A stretch of DNA of 64,000 nt. It comes from Acidobacteriota bacterium (GTDB lineage: Bacteria; Acidobacteriota; UBA6911). Numbering within the stretch: the first letter of the stretch is position 1; every line of letters starts with the position of its first letter. The notes under the pieces were generated by a model that was not told the origin of the DNA, searched no databases, and saw only the letters and a list, made by a program, of their open reading frames with translations. The stretch lies in assembly GCA_012719455.1 (NCBI GenBank), contig JAAYAJ010000105.1, positions 1-64,000 on the forward strand. The letters run 5' to 3'. Positions 16,820 to 25,982 of this stretch are shown in pieces. Both the position numbers and the translations under genes were made by a program.

Positions 16820-18513
16820 GTCCGCCGCACTTCATCCCGGATATCGAGAAGTTCTTTCATCACGCTGTACATGTTACCCGATCCCCCCGGGGTTCCAAAG
16901 GCGTCGTGCAGCCGGCGGTACAGCGAGTACAGCCGGCGGTACACCGCGTGACTTCGGCTGTCGGGGGTGAACACCCTCCCGGTCCCCGCCATCGCCCGCT
17001 GCGCCTCGGCCACGGAGTCGTACCCCCCGGCCGCCGCCCCCGCGGCGACCGCGGCGAAGATCGCGGCGCCCAGCGCCGGTGCCTGCTCGCTCCGGGCGAT
17101 CTTCATCGGGCGCCCGGCGATATCGGCGTAGATCTGCATCAGAAGAGGGTTCCGGACTGCGAGCCCGCCGCAGTTGACGACCTCCCGGACCGCCACGCCG
17201 TACTCCTCGATCCGGTCGATGATCGTCAGCGCCCCGAACCCGGTCGCTTCCATCAACGCCCGATAGATTTCGTGCGCCTGCGTATGGAGGGTCTGCCCGA
17301 GGAGCAGGCCCGTGAGCCGCACGTCCACCAGCACCGTCCGATTGCCGTTGTTCCAGTCGAGGGCCATGAGCCCGCTTTCCCCGGCCCGCAGCTGCGCCGC
17401 CGCCTGCCCGAGGCGATCGAAGCGCTCCTCCGGAGTCCCGCCATAGGCCGCCGGCGCCAGTTGGTTGACGCACCACAGGAAGAGGTCCCCAACGGCCGAC
17501 TGCCCGGCCTCGATGCCGTAATAGCCCTCCATCACGGACCCGTCAACGATGCCGCAAACCCCCGGGATGTCGTCCAGGGGCTCCCCGGCGGGATGGATCA
17601 TGATGTCGCAGGTGCTGGTGCCGACGATCTTCACCAGGGTTCCGGGGGCGATGCCGGCGCCGACCGCGCCCATGTGGGCGTCGAAGGCTCCCACGGAGAC
17701 GGCGGTCGAGGGGGAAAGCCCCAGCCGGCGCGCCCAATCCTCCGACAGCGTGCCGGCCCGCCGACCCGCCGTCGCCGTCTCGGAGTAGAGGCGTGCGCGC
17801 AGCGCTCCGAGGCCGGGAGCGAGGGCGTCGAGGAATTCCCGGTCGGGCAGCCCTCCCCACGACGGGTGAAACATCGCCTTGTGCCCGGCGGCGCACACGC
17901 TGCGACGGATCGAAGCCGGTTCCAGGTTGCCCGTCAGCACCGCCGGGATCCAGTCGCAGATCTCGACCCAGCTCGACGCGGCGTCGAACACCTCCCGGGC
18001 GACGTTGCGGCAGCGGAGGATCTTGCTCCACCACCACTCCGACGAGTAGACCCCGCCGATCTTGGACAAAAAATGGGGCCGTGTCTCGGCGGCCAAGCGC
18101 GTGATCTCCGCCGCTTCCGCATAGGAAGTGTGGTCCTTCCAGAGCCATACCATGGCGTCCGGGTTCCCGCGGAACCTCTCGTCGAAACAGAGCGCCTGCC
18201 CCGCGCCGTCCACCGGCATCGGGCTGCTGCCGGTGGTATCGACGCCGATGCCGATCACGGCCTCCGGGCGGAAATCTGGGTCGGTCGCGCGCCCCTCGCG
18301 GAGGACCCCGACGACGGCCTCTTCGATCCCCAGGACGTAATCGGCCGGATCCTGGCGAGCCAGGTTCGGCTCGGCCGGGTCCAGCCAGACGCCGTCCGAT
18401 CCCGAAGGGTAGGCGAAGACCCGGGTGGCCAGCTCCCTGCCGGACCCCACGTCGACCAGCAGGGCCCGGCAGGAGTTGGTGCCGAAATCGAGCCCGATCG
18501 TGTAGCGAGCCAT
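16816..18513 (-). CDS. araB: Ribulokinase
   Basis: AraB phosphorylates L-ribulose with ATP. The 565-residue FGGY-family kinase has the N-terminal phosphate loop GLDFGTNSCRALLVD, the long insert typical of ribulokinases (WLDPAEPNLARQDPADYV), IGVDTTGSSPMPVD, WLWKDHT, and C-terminal GFGALTIIDRIEEYG and NCGGLAVRNPLLMQIYADIAGRP. The stop overlaps araD. The symporter gene is 13 bases upstream, so transport and catabolism are co-transcribed. Confidence 0.94.
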   Translation of the reverse strand: MARYTIGLDFGTNSCRALLVDVGSGRELATRVFAYPSGSDGVWLDPAEPNLARQDPADYVLGIEEAVVGVLREGRATDPDFRPEAVIGIGVDTTGSSPMPVDGAGQALCFDERFRGNPDAMVWLWKDHTSYAEAAEITRLAAETRPHFLSKIGGVYSSEWWWSKILRCRNVAREVFDAASSWVEICDWIPAVLTGNLEPASIRRSVCAAGHKAMFHPSWGGLPDREFLDALAPGLGALRARLYSETATAGRRAGTLSEDWARRLGLSPSTAVSVGAFDAHMGAVGAGIAPGTLVKIVGTSTCDIMIHPAGEPLDDIPGVCGIVDGSVMEGYYGIEAGQSAVGDLFLWCVNQLAPAAYGGTPEERFDRLGQAAAQLRAGESGLMALDWNNGNRTVLVDVRLTGLLLGQTLHTQAHEIYRALMEATGFGALTIIDRIEEYGVAVREVVNCGGLAVRNPLLMQIYADIAGRPMKIARSEQAPALGAAIFAAVAAGAAAGGYDSVAEAQRAMAGTGRVFTPDSRSHAVYRRLYSLYRRLHDAFGTPGGSGNMYSVMKELLDIRDEVRRT

Positions 18514-18526
18514 GGTCGTTCCCCCC

Positions 18527-20281
18527 TTAGCCCACGAAATAGAGGTAGGCGGCCAGGATCAGGACCAGGACCAGCGCCGAAAAAACCACGTCAGCGCCGT
18601 TCCAGCTCGCGCGCGACACCCGCTTGTGCTCCACCGTCTGCGTCGCGTAGGTCAGTCCGCTGATTTTGGCGTAGTCGGGCGCCGCCGTCAGGTAGCTGGC
18701 GACGATCATAACCACGGCCGACACGACGAGGATGATCATGCTGTAGTACTGGAAGAAGATGTGGTTGATGATCCAGAAGAGCGACCCTTCCTGGTACTGG
18801 AACCCCGGGATCATCTTCACCGGGGTGTCAATGGCCAGGCGCGCGATCCCCAGCACGAAGCCGGAAACGAGGGCCCAGAGGCAGCCGGTGGAATTCAGCC
18901 GCTTGTAGAATACGCCGAGGAAGAAGACGACGAAGATAGGCGGGGCCAGGTAGGACTGGACCCCCTGCAGGTAATCGTACAGGCCGCGCCCCCCCCGGAT
19001 CACCGGGATCCAAAGGACGCCGATCAGGACCATGACCGCGGTGGCCAGCCGGCCCACCCACACCAGCCTCTCCTGGGACACGTGGCGGCGCAGCCGCCCG
19101 TAGAAATCGATCGTGAAGAGGGTGGCGCTGGCGTTGAAGGCCCCGGCCAGGGAACTCATCAGGGCGGCGAGCAGCCCGGCCACGACGATGCCGCGGACCC
19201 CGACGGGCAAGATCGTGGCCACCATCAGCGGAAACGCCTGCTGGGCGTTGTCCCGGATGATGGCGCCGTCGGGCCCGATCAGCAGGCTCTGGAACTGGGG
19301 TATCCGCCCGGAGATGGCCAGGGCGTAACATATGATGCCCGGGATGATGAAGATGAAGACCGGGAGGAGCTTGAAAAAGGCGGCGGCGATGCTGCCGCGC
19401 CGCGCCTGGGTCTCGTTTTTCGCCGTCAGTACGCGTTGGACGATGTACTGGTCGGTGCACCAGTACCAGAGGCCGATCACGGGCGCGCAGATCAGCATCC
19501 CCAGCCAGGGGTAGTTGTCGTTGAAATACCATGCCATCTGGCGAGCGTTGCTGACCGGCGCCCAGGTCCCCTCGAGCCCGGCCGGGACCAGGGGTTTCCA
19601 GAGGTTGAACATGTCGCTCGGGACGATGGCCCGCAGCTCCGACCAGCCCCCAAGCGCATGCAGCCCGAAGATGGTGACCAGGGCGCTGCCGATGACCAGC
19701 ACGATGGTCTGCACCGCCTCGGTGTAGGCCACCGCTTTCATCCCCCCGACAATGGTGTACAGCCCCGTGATCACGACCACCAGGAAGGAACCGATCCAGA
19801 AACTGTCCAGCCCCCACAGGTTGATCTCGGGCAGGAGCACTGAAAAGACGATGCCGCCGGCGAAAATTCCGACCGCGATCTTGGTCAGGACGTAGGCCAC
19901 CAGCGATATGAACGACAGGACCGTGCGCGCCGCGGGCGAGAAGCGGCGCTCCAGGAATTCGGGCATGGTGAAGACGCGCGAGCGCATGTAGAAGGGGACC
20001 ATGATCCAGCCGAGCACCAGCAGGCACCAGGCGTGCAACTCGTAATGGGCCATGGCGACGCCGTCGGTGGCTCCCGAGGCGGCCAGTCCCACCAGGTGTT
20101 CGGACCCGATGTTGGAGGCGAAGATGGAAGCCCCGATGATGAACCAACCCAGTTCCCTGCCGGCAAGGAAATAGCCGTCAGATGTCTTTTTCTGGTTCTT
20201 GGTGACCCAGACCACGACCCCCACGATCAGGGCGAAATAGCCGACGATCACCAGCCAGTCGATAGGATGCAGCACCGTCAT
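18527..20281 (-). CDS. Sodium:solute symporter (SSS family), sugar type
   Basis: The 584-residue inner-membrane protein has about 14 hydrophobic helices. Diagnostic segments are DGYFLAGRELGWFIIGASIFASNIGSEHLVG near the N-terminus, and GGMKAVAYTEAVQTIVLVIGS with WWCTDQYIVQR-like (WYWCTDQYIVQRVLTAK) in the middle. These match the SGLT/galactose branch. It sits between a secreted aldose epimerase and ribulokinase, so its likely cargo is a pentose such as L-arabinose; galactose or another sugar is possible. The cytoplasmic tail is short. Confidence 0.88.
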   Translation of the reverse strand: MTVLHPIDWLVIVGYFALIVGVVVWVTKNQKKTSDGYFLAGRELGWFIIGASIFASNIGSEHLVGLAASGATDGVAMAHYELHAWCLLVLGWIMVPFYMRSRVFTMPEFLERRFSPAARTVLSFISLVAYVLTKIAVGIFAGGIVFSVLLPEINLWGLDSFWIGSFLVVVITGLYTIVGGMKAVAYTEAVQTIVLVIGSALVTIFGLHALGGWSELRAIVPSDMFNLWKPLVPAGLEGTWAPVSNARQMAWYFNDNYPWLGMLICAPVIGLWYWCTDQYIVQRVLTAKNETQARRGSIAAAFFKLLPVFIFIIPGIICYALAISGRIPQFQSLLIGPDGAIIRDNAQQAFPLMVATILPVGVRGIVVAGLLAALMSSLAGAFNASATLFTIDFYGRLRRHVSQERLVWVGRLATAVMVLIGVLWIPVIRGGRGLYDYLQGVQSYLAPPIFVVFFLGVFYKRLNSTGCLWALVSGFVLGIARLAIDTPVKMIPGFQYQEGSLFWIINHIFFQYYSMIILVVSAVVMIVASYLTAAPDYAKISGLTYATQTVEHKRVSRASWNGADVVFSALVLVLILAAYLYFVG

Positions 20282-20300
20282 GCCGAGTCTCCTCCGCGTA

Positions 20301-21482
20301 TCACCTGGTTGAAAATTGGTAGATGGTTACGTGACGATAGGTTTCGCCGGGCCGCAGCGTCACCTGCGGAAAGTGCGGCTGGTTGGGCGTGTCGGGATAG
20401 GCCTGCGTTTCCAGGCACAGCCCCGTCCGGGCGCCGTAGACGACGCCCCCCTTCCCCGTCTGGCTCCCGTCCAGGAAATTGCCGCTGTAGAACTGGATCC
20501 CGGGCTGGTCCGTGTCCACCGTCATCACCCGCCCGCTCTCCGGTTCGTACAGCTCCGCCACGCGGCGGACCTCCCCGCGTTTTCCCCTCAACACCCAGTT
20601 GTGATCGTATCCGCCCCCCAGCTCCAGTTGCCGGTCCGGCTCCCCGATGCGGGCGCCGATCTCCGTGGACGAGCGGAAGTCGAAGGGGGTCCCGGCCACG
20701 TCCAGCAGCTTCCCGGTCGGGATGAGCCCCGGGCCCACCTCCGTCACGGAGTCCGCCGCGATGGAGAGGTGGTGACCCATGACGGTCCGGGTGAAATCCC
20801 CCGTGAGGTTGAAGTAGGAGTGCTGCGTGGGATTGAGGACGGTGGGCCGGTCCGTGGTCCCCTCGTAACGGATCAGCAATCCGTTCCGCTCCGTGAGGGT
20901 GTAGGTGACCGTGAGTTCCACCCTACCGGGGTACCCCTCCTCCCCGTCCGGGCTGACCAGCCGGAGCGCGACCGACGGCCCGTCCGGGTCCTCGACCACC
21001 GTCCCTGTCCAGAGGGCCTTGTCGAAGCCGCGCCTTCCACCGTGCAGGTGATTCGGGCCGTCGTTTGCCGGGAGTTGGACGATCGCGCCGTCGAGCGTAA
21101 AGCGCCCCCCCGCGATGCGGTTGCCGTAGCGTCCGACGACGGCGCCCAGGTAGTTGGGGCCGCGCTCATAGCCTTCGGCCGTATCGTAGCCGAGCACCAC
21201 GTCCGCCATGTTCCCTTCCCGGTCGGGCACCAGGATCCGCGTGATCACCGCGCCGTAGTCGATGACCTCGACGACGGCGCCCGCGCGGTTTTGGAGCGTG
21301 TATTTCGTCACGCCCCGCCCGTCGGGAAGGCTCCCGAAAGAGTCCGTTGTAACGGGGAGGTCCCCGGAATGTTCCGTTGTCACAGGGGTGCCATCCTTTC
21401 TGCCGTCGCGGCAGGCGGCCGGCAACAAGAAAATCAGCGCAAGACAAAGAACCCATGGTCTGTTCACGGCTCGTGCTCCCAT
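20301..21482 (-). CDS. galM: Exported aldose 1-epimerase (mutarotase)
   Basis: The protein has 393 residues from the ATG at 21482. It begins with a signal sequence, MGARAVNRPWVLCLALIFLLPAAC, whose Cys gives an imperfect lipobox (Pro at -3), so it may be a lipoprotein or simply periplasmic. The mutarotase core is complete: YGAVITRILVPDREGN, VVGRYGNRIAGGRFTLDG, NDGPNHLHGGRRGFDKALW, NPTQHSYFNL, DHNWVLRG and GLCLETQAYPDTPNQP. It would interconvert sugar anomers before uptake by the symporter encoded 20 bases downstream. A longer start at 21557 would bury the signal peptide. Confidence 0.88.
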   Translation of the reverse strand: MGARAVNRPWVLCLALIFLLPAACRDGRKDGTPVTTEHSGDLPVTTDSFGSLPDGRGVTKYTLQNRAGAVVEVIDYGAVITRILVPDREGNMADVVLGYDTAEGYERGPNYLGAVVGRYGNRIAGGRFTLDGAIVQLPANDGPNHLHGGRRGFDKALWTGTVVEDPDGPSVALRLVSPDGEEGYPGRVELTVTYTLTERNGLLIRYEGTTDRPTVLNPTQHSYFNLTGDFTRTVMGHHLSIAADSVTEVGPGLIPTGKLLDVAGTPFDFRSSTEIGARIGEPDRQLELGGGYDHNWVLRGKRGEVRRVAELYEPESGRVMTVDTDQPGIQFYSGNFLDGSQTGKGGVVYGARTGLCLETQAYPDTPNQPHFPQVTLRPGETYRHVTIYQFSTR

Positions 21483-21594
21483 TATGATTTTTGATATAGA
21501 GGCGTAGTGTGTCACAACCTCCGTCCAAGGGCAATCCATTTCCTCTCTTCCCGCCAATCGGCGGGGGGATGACCCTGCAGACCCCGGGGGAATA

Positions 21595-21603
21595 TGCTAA
21601 AAT
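21595..21603 (+). promoter_or_regulatory. Extended -10 promoter element of iorA
   Basis: TG-C-TAAAAT (TG at 21595-21596, hexamer 21598-21603) is an extended -10 element with a 5/6 hexamer. No good -35 is present, which such promoters can lack. The leader would be about 35 bases and carries GGAGAGAGG before the ATG. Confidence 0.45.
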
Positions 21604-21644
21604 CCGCTCGGGCCGGCGACACCCGCCCGGCCAAGGAGAGAGGC

Positions 21645-23465
21645 ATGAAAAAAATTCTTCAGGGGAACGAGGCCATCGCCCGGGGCGCCTGGGAGGCGGG
21701 GGTGACGGTCGGGTGCGCCTATCCCGGGACGCCGAGCAGCGAGATCATGTCGGAGCTCGCCCGGTACCCGGAGATCTACACCGAATGGTCGACGAACGAA
21801 AAGGTCTCCCTGGAAGTGGCGTTCGGGGCCTCGCTGGCGGGAGGACGAGCTCTTGTCGCCATGAAGCATGTAGGCCTGAACGTGGCCGCCGACCCGTTGA
21901 TGACCATGGCCTACACCGGCGTCAAGGGGGGGCTCGTCGTCGTGGTGGCGGACGACCCCGGGCAGCACAGCTCCCAGAACGAGCAGGACAGCCGCCACTG
22001 GACCCGGTTCGGAAAGCTGCCGATGCTCGAGCCCGCCGACTCCCAGGAATGCAGGGATTTCACCCGGGTCGCCTTCGACATGAGCGAACGCTTCGATACC
22101 CCCGTTCTGATCCGCAGCGAGACCCGCGTGTCCCACAGCGACTCCCCGGTGGAAACCGGGGAGCGGATTGAATCGACGCTCCCGAAGGGGCTCAGCCGCG
22201 CCGACGCGCCCAAACAGGTGATGGTCCCCGCCTACGCCCGCTTGCGGCGCGTGGAGATCGACCGGCGCCTGGAGAAACTCGAAGCCTACGCCGAGGAGGA
22301 GTTTCCCGGCAACGTCACCGAATTCGGGGACCTTTCGGTCGGCATCATCGCCTCCGGCGTTTCCTACCTCTACGCCAAAGAGCTCTTCCCCGGGTATTCC
22401 TTCCTGAAGCTGGGCATGGTGTGGCCCCTTCCCCGGAAGCGGATCGCCGATTTCTGCCGCAAGGTCAAAAAGGTGATCGTGGTGGAGGAACTGGACCCCT
22501 TCCTGGAGACCGAAATCCGGGCCATGGGAATCAAGGTGCGCCACGGGAAGGACCTGATTCCCTCGATCGGGGAGTTGACCCCAGCAATCCTGGAGGGCGC
22601 CCTGGCAAAGGCGGTCACGGGGAAAAAGTCCCGCGCGCCGCGGCCGCGCGCCCTGGCGGGGGACCTCCCCGGCCGTCCGCCCAATCTCTGCGCGGGGTGC
22701 AGCCACCGGCCCCTGTTCTACGCCCTGAAAAAGCTGGGGGTCTTCGTCTTCGGTGATATCGGGTGCTACACCCTTTCCGTCGCCCCCCCCCTTGCAGCCA
22801 TGCACGTCTCCACCTGCATGGGGGCGAGCGTGGGGGGGGCCTACGGCGCCGGGAAGGTCCTCGGCCGGGAGGGGCTCGGCAAGGTGTGCGCCGTCCTGGG
22901 AGACTCCACCTTCCTGCACGGGGGCATCGCCCCCCTCATGGATGCGGTCTACAACCGGGGCTATTCCACCACCATCATCCTGGACAACCGGATCACGGCG
23001 ATGACGGGGCAGCAGGACCACCCCGGGACCGGTCGCACCATCCGCGGGGAGGAAGCCCCGATGGTCGACTATGCCGAAATCGCCCGCGCCGTGGGGGTCC
23101 GGCACGTGCGCCACGTCGACCCCTACAACATCGGGGAAACGCTCGCGGTCCTCGGCGAGGAGCTCGAGCGTGACGACGCCTCGGTCATCATCACCCGCAA
23201 CAGCCCCTGCATCCTGCTCCGGCGCGCGCGCCCACGCGAGCGCTTCCCCCACCCGCACTACCGGGTGCAGCAGGAGTCCTGCCGCGGCTGCCGCGCGTGC
23301 CTCAACGTCGCCTGCCCCGCCATCAGCTGGCGGCCGGAACCGGGCACGACGGCGGAGGGAGTGAAGCGCAAGGGGACGGCCGACATCAACTTCGAGCAGT
23401 GCGTCGGCTGCGGGGTGTGCGGCCAGGTGTGCGCGTTCGAGAGCATCGTTCCGAAGGAAAGCTGA
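21645..23465 (+). CDS. iorA: Indolepyruvate:ferredoxin oxidoreductase, alpha subunit
   Basis: IorA and IorB oxidatively decarboxylate arylpyruvates to aryl-CoA with ferredoxin. The protein has 606 residues. It starts MKKILQGNEAIARGAWEAG with AYPGTPSSEIM, and the thiamine-diphosphate domain holds CAGCSHRP, GDIGCYTL and GDSTFLHGGI..LDNRITAMTG. The C-terminus carries two 4Fe-4S motifs, C546/549/552/557 and C586/589/592/596. AGGAGAGAGG precedes the ATG. iorB begins 11 bases downstream. This indicates anaerobic fermentation of aromatic amino acids or the reverse biosynthetic reaction. Confidence 0.96.
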   Translation: MKKILQGNEAIARGAWEAGVTVGCAYPGTPSSEIMSELARYPEIYTEWSTNEKVSLEVAFGASLAGGRALVAMKHVGLNVAADPLMTMAYTGVKGGLVVVVADDPGQHSSQNEQDSRHWTRFGKLPMLEPADSQECRDFTRVAFDMSERFDTPVLIRSETRVSHSDSPVETGERIESTLPKGLSRADAPKQVMVPAYARLRRVEIDRRLEKLEAYAEEEFPGNVTEFGDLSVGIIASGVSYLYAKELFPGYSFLKLGMVWPLPRKRIADFCRKVKKVIVVEELDPFLETEIRAMGIKVRHGKDLIPSIGELTPAILEGALAKAVTGKKSRAPRPRALAGDLPGRPPNLCAGCSHRPLFYALKKLGVFVFGDIGCYTLSVAPPLAAMHVSTCMGASVGGAYGAGKVLGREGLGKVCAVLGDSTFLHGGIAPLMDAVYNRGYSTTIILDNRITAMTGQQDHPGTGRTIRGEEAPMVDYAEIARAVGVRHVRHVDPYNIGETLAVLGEELERDDASVIITRNSPCILLRRARPRERFPHPHYRVQQESCRGCRACLNVACPAISWRPEPGTTAEGVKRKGTADINFEQCVGCGVCGQVCAFESIVPKES

Positions 23466-23476
23466 GGGTACGCCGC

Positions 23477-24076
23477 ATGTCGACGAGTCAAGCCACCACG
23501 AATGTGTTCTTCTCCGGCGTGGGGGGGCAGGGGACCATCCTCGCCAGCAACCTCCTGGGTCAGGTCCTCCTGCGGGCGGGGTACGACGTCAAAAAAGCCG
23601 AAGTACACGGAATGGCGCAGCGCGGGGGGGACGTCACCACCCATTTCCGCTTCGGCGCCCGCGTGTACTCCCCCCTCATCCGGCAGGGGGAGGTTGATAT
23701 CCTGGTGGCCTTCGAACTGCTCGAGGGGTTGCGCTACATCGACTGGCTGAGGCCCGAAGCCAGGATCGTGCTGAACAACCACCGGATTCTCCCGCCCGCG
23801 GTGAGCCTCGGGAAGATGGAATACCCGCCGGACATCGCGGGAACATTCCGGAAACATTTCGGGGAGAACGTGCGCCTCGTCGAGGGCGCCGCCATCGCCC
23901 GCGCGCTCGGCAACATCCAGGTGGCCAACGTGGTACTCCTCGGGACCCTGTCCGCTCTCTTCACGGATCCCGGGCCGGAACAATGGCTGGAGGCGATCCG
24001 GGAGCTGCTTCCAGCCCGGCATCACGAGATCAACGTCAAGGCCTTCCTCGAGGGACGGGGGGCCGGGGGAATCTAG
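23477..24076 (+). CDS. iorB: Indolepyruvate:ferredoxin oxidoreductase, beta subunit
   Basis: The 199-residue gamma-domain subunit pairs with IorA. It contains the family motif FSGVGGQGTILASNLLG (11-27), KKAEVHGMAQRGGDVTTHFRFG, and VAFELLEGLRYIDWL. The family length is about 190-200. It is co-transcribed with iorA, and the Sua5-like gene follows 22 bases downstream on the same strand. A longer open frame reaches upstream into iorA in another frame; the ATG at 23477 is the conserved start. Confidence 0.95.
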   Translation: MSTSQATTNVFFSGVGGQGTILASNLLGQVLLRAGYDVKKAEVHGMAQRGGDVTTHFRFGARVYSPLIRQGEVDILVAFELLEGLRYIDWLRPEARIVLNNHRILPPAVSLGKMEYPPDIAGTFRKHFGENVRLVEGAAIARALGNIQVANVVLLGTLSALFTDPGPEQWLEAIRELLPARHHEINVKAFLEGRGAGGI

Positions 24077-24098
24077 ACCCCGGGGACGGAGGGACAGG

Positions 24099-25058
24099 GT
24101 GGCCACACGCATCGCCGATGCTTCGGACCCGGAAGCGATCCGGGAAGCGGCCCGGATCATCCGCCGGGGAGGCCTGGTCGCCTTTCCGACCGAAACGGTC
24201 TACGGGTTGGGCGCCGACGCCCTAGATCCGCTGGCCGTGGCCCGCATCTTCGCAGTGAAGGGACGGCCAAGGCTCGACCCCCTGATCGTCCATGTCGCCG
24301 GAGCCGCGGAGGCGTCCAGCTACGGCATCTTTCCCGGCCCGGCGCACGGCCTGATGCAGCGCTTCTGGCCCGGACCGCTGACCCTGGTCGTGAAGAAAGC
24401 TCCCGCGGTCCCCGACATCGTCACGGCCGGACTGGAGACGGTGGCCCTGCGCGTGCCGTCCCACCCCGCCGCCCTGGCCCTGATCCGTGCGGCCGACCGG
24501 GCCATCGCCGCCCCCAGCGCCAACCCCTTCGGTTATGTCAGCCCGACCGAAGCCTCCCATGTCGCCGCGCAATTGGGCGGCGCCGTCGACCTGATTCTCG
24601 ACGGCGGTCCCTCCTCGGTGGGGGTGGAATCGACCATCCTGTCGCTCGACGGGGAGGTTCCGGCGCTGCTCAGGGCCGGGGGGATCACCCTGGAGGCGCT
24701 GACCGCCCTCCTGGGGACGGTGGAGATTGCGACCGACCCGGGCGCGAAGCCCCAGGCCCCGGGCCAGATGAAGCGGCACTACGCCACCCGCACGCCGCTC
24801 GAAATCACCGATGCCGGGGGGCCGGCCGCGGGGGAAAGGGTGGGGTTGCTCAGCCTCGGCCCGGAAGACGCCCGCGGGTATGCCGCCGTCGAGATCCTCT
24901 CCCCGACGGGAGACCTTGGAGAGGGTGCGGCGCGCTTTTTCGGCGCGCTGCGCCGCCTGGATGGGATGGCCCTGGACCGCATCCTCGCCCGTCCCTTCCC
25001 GGAAACGGGGTTGGGGCGGGCGCTGATGGACCGGCTGCGCCGTGCCGCCTCGCGCTGA
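24099..25058 (+). CDS. L-threonylcarbamoyladenylate synthase (TsaC/Sua5)
   Basis: This 319-residue enzyme makes threonylcarbamoyl-AMP for the t6A37 modification of tRNAs that read ANN codons. The YrdC domain occupies about 10-200: GGLVAFPTETVYGLGADA, the KGRPRLDPLIVHV nucleotide-binding region, WPGPLTLVVKK, and APSANPFGYVSPT. After a linker at about 205-230 (PGQMKRHYATRTPLEI) comes the C-terminal Sua5 domain, so it is the long Sua5 form rather than short TsaC. The start is GTG with GGAGG nine bases upstream. It follows iorAB but shares no evident function. Confidence 0.92.
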   Translation: MATRIADASDPEAIREAARIIRRGGLVAFPTETVYGLGADALDPLAVARIFAVKGRPRLDPLIVHVAGAAEASSYGIFPGPAHGLMQRFWPGPLTLVVKKAPAVPDIVTAGLETVALRVPSHPAALALIRAADRAIAAPSANPFGYVSPTEASHVAAQLGGAVDLILDGGPSSVGVESTILSLDGEVPALLRAGGITLEALTALLGTVEIATDPGAKPQAPGQMKRHYATRTPLEITDAGGPAAGERVGLLSLGPEDARGYAAVEILSPTGDLGEGAARFFGALRRLDGMALDRILARPFPETGLGRALMDRLRRAASR

Positions 25059-25092
25059 GTGCCGGAACCGAAGCTTTCACGAGGGAGCCGCC

Positions 25093-25956
25093 ATGCCCAG
25101 GGAACCAATTTCCCAGTTTTATTATTCCCACCGGCTTAAACTCCATTTCTGGGACTGGGGGGACGCCGGGATGCCATGCCTGATCCTGGTCCACGGAGGG
25201 ATGGACCACGCCCGCAGCTGGGACCGGATCGCCGCCGCCTTCACCCCGGACTACCGGATCATCGCCCCCGACCTGCGCGGGCACGGGGACAGCAGCTGGG
25301 CCTTCGGGGCTGCCTACACCTTCGCCGAATACATCCTCGATCTCGCCACCCTGGTCGACATCGTCGGCGGCCGTACCGTCCGCCTGATCGGACATTCCCT
25401 GGGGGCCGCCATCGTGCTGCAGTACGCCGGCCTCTTCCCCGACCGGGTCCACCGGGTAGTGGCGATCGAAGGGGTCGTCCCCCCGCCCGAGCAGGCGCTG
25501 CCTCGCCCGGCCTGGGAGCGGATGCGGGATTGGATCGAGGCCGTGCGCGCCTGCGAGCGGCGGACGCCGCACCGATACCCCGATCTCCGGGCAGCCAGCG
25601 AGCGGATGCACAGGGAGAGTCCCTATCTGACGGACGAGATGGCGCTCCACCTGACGCGGTTCGGGTCGAACTGGAACCCCGACGGGACCCTGAGCTGGAA
25701 GTTCGACAATTTCATCCGTGCCATCCCCCCCTACTCCTTCAACATGGGGGAAGCGCGCGAGATCTGGAGCCGGATCCGCTGCCCGGTGCTCCTGTTTTAT
25801 GGATTGGAGAGTTTTACGGAGGACCCGGAAAAAGCGGGGATGCTCGAGGCGATCGCCGACCACCGGCTGGTCCGCGTACCGGACGCCGGCCACTGGCTGC
25901 ACCATGACCGGCCGGCGCTCTTCATCGAGGAAACGGGCCGGTTCTTCGCCGAATAA
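25093..25956 (+). CDS. Alpha/beta-fold hydrolase
   Basis: The 287-residue protein shows the oxyanion-hole motif LVHGGMDHARSW, APDLRGHGDSSW, the nucleophile elbow IGHSLGAA (Ser), and the late catalytic His in VPDAGHWLHHDRPALF. There is no signal peptide, so it is cytosolic. The cap region is moderately long (about 135-220). The sequence does not reveal whether it is an esterase, epoxide hydrolase or C-C hydrolase. GAGGGAG precedes the ATG. A hairpin terminator follows its stop and the gene converges on mglA. Confidence 0.82.
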   Translation: MPREPISQFYYSHRLKLHFWDWGDAGMPCLILVHGGMDHARSWDRIAAAFTPDYRIIAPDLRGHGDSSWAFGAAYTFAEYILDLATLVDIVGGRTVRLIGHSLGAAIVLQYAGLFPDRVHRVVAIEGVVPPPEQALPRPAWERMRDWIEAVRACERRTPHRYPDLRAASERMHRESPYLTDEMALHLTRFGSNWNPDGTLSWKFDNFIRAIPPYSFNMGEAREIWSRIRCPVLLFYGLESFTEDPEKAGMLEAIADHRLVRVPDAGHWLHHDRPALFIEETGRFFAE

Positions 25957-25963
25957 ACCGGAG

Positions 25964-25982
25964 AGCGCCTCAGGCGCTTTTT
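25964..25982 (+). terminator. Rho-independent terminator after the hydrolase gene
   Basis: AGCGCC (25964-25969), loop TCA, GGCGCT (25973-25978), then a run of T. The loop is the complement of the mglA stop codon, so the terminator is written inside the end of the convergent gene. Confidence 0.7.

Noticed and set aside
21500-21530. Operator for the sugar cluster (GAGG..CCTC around GTAGTGTGTCAC)
   Set aside because: Only four outer bases pair; the inner positions do not, so it is not a credible dyad.
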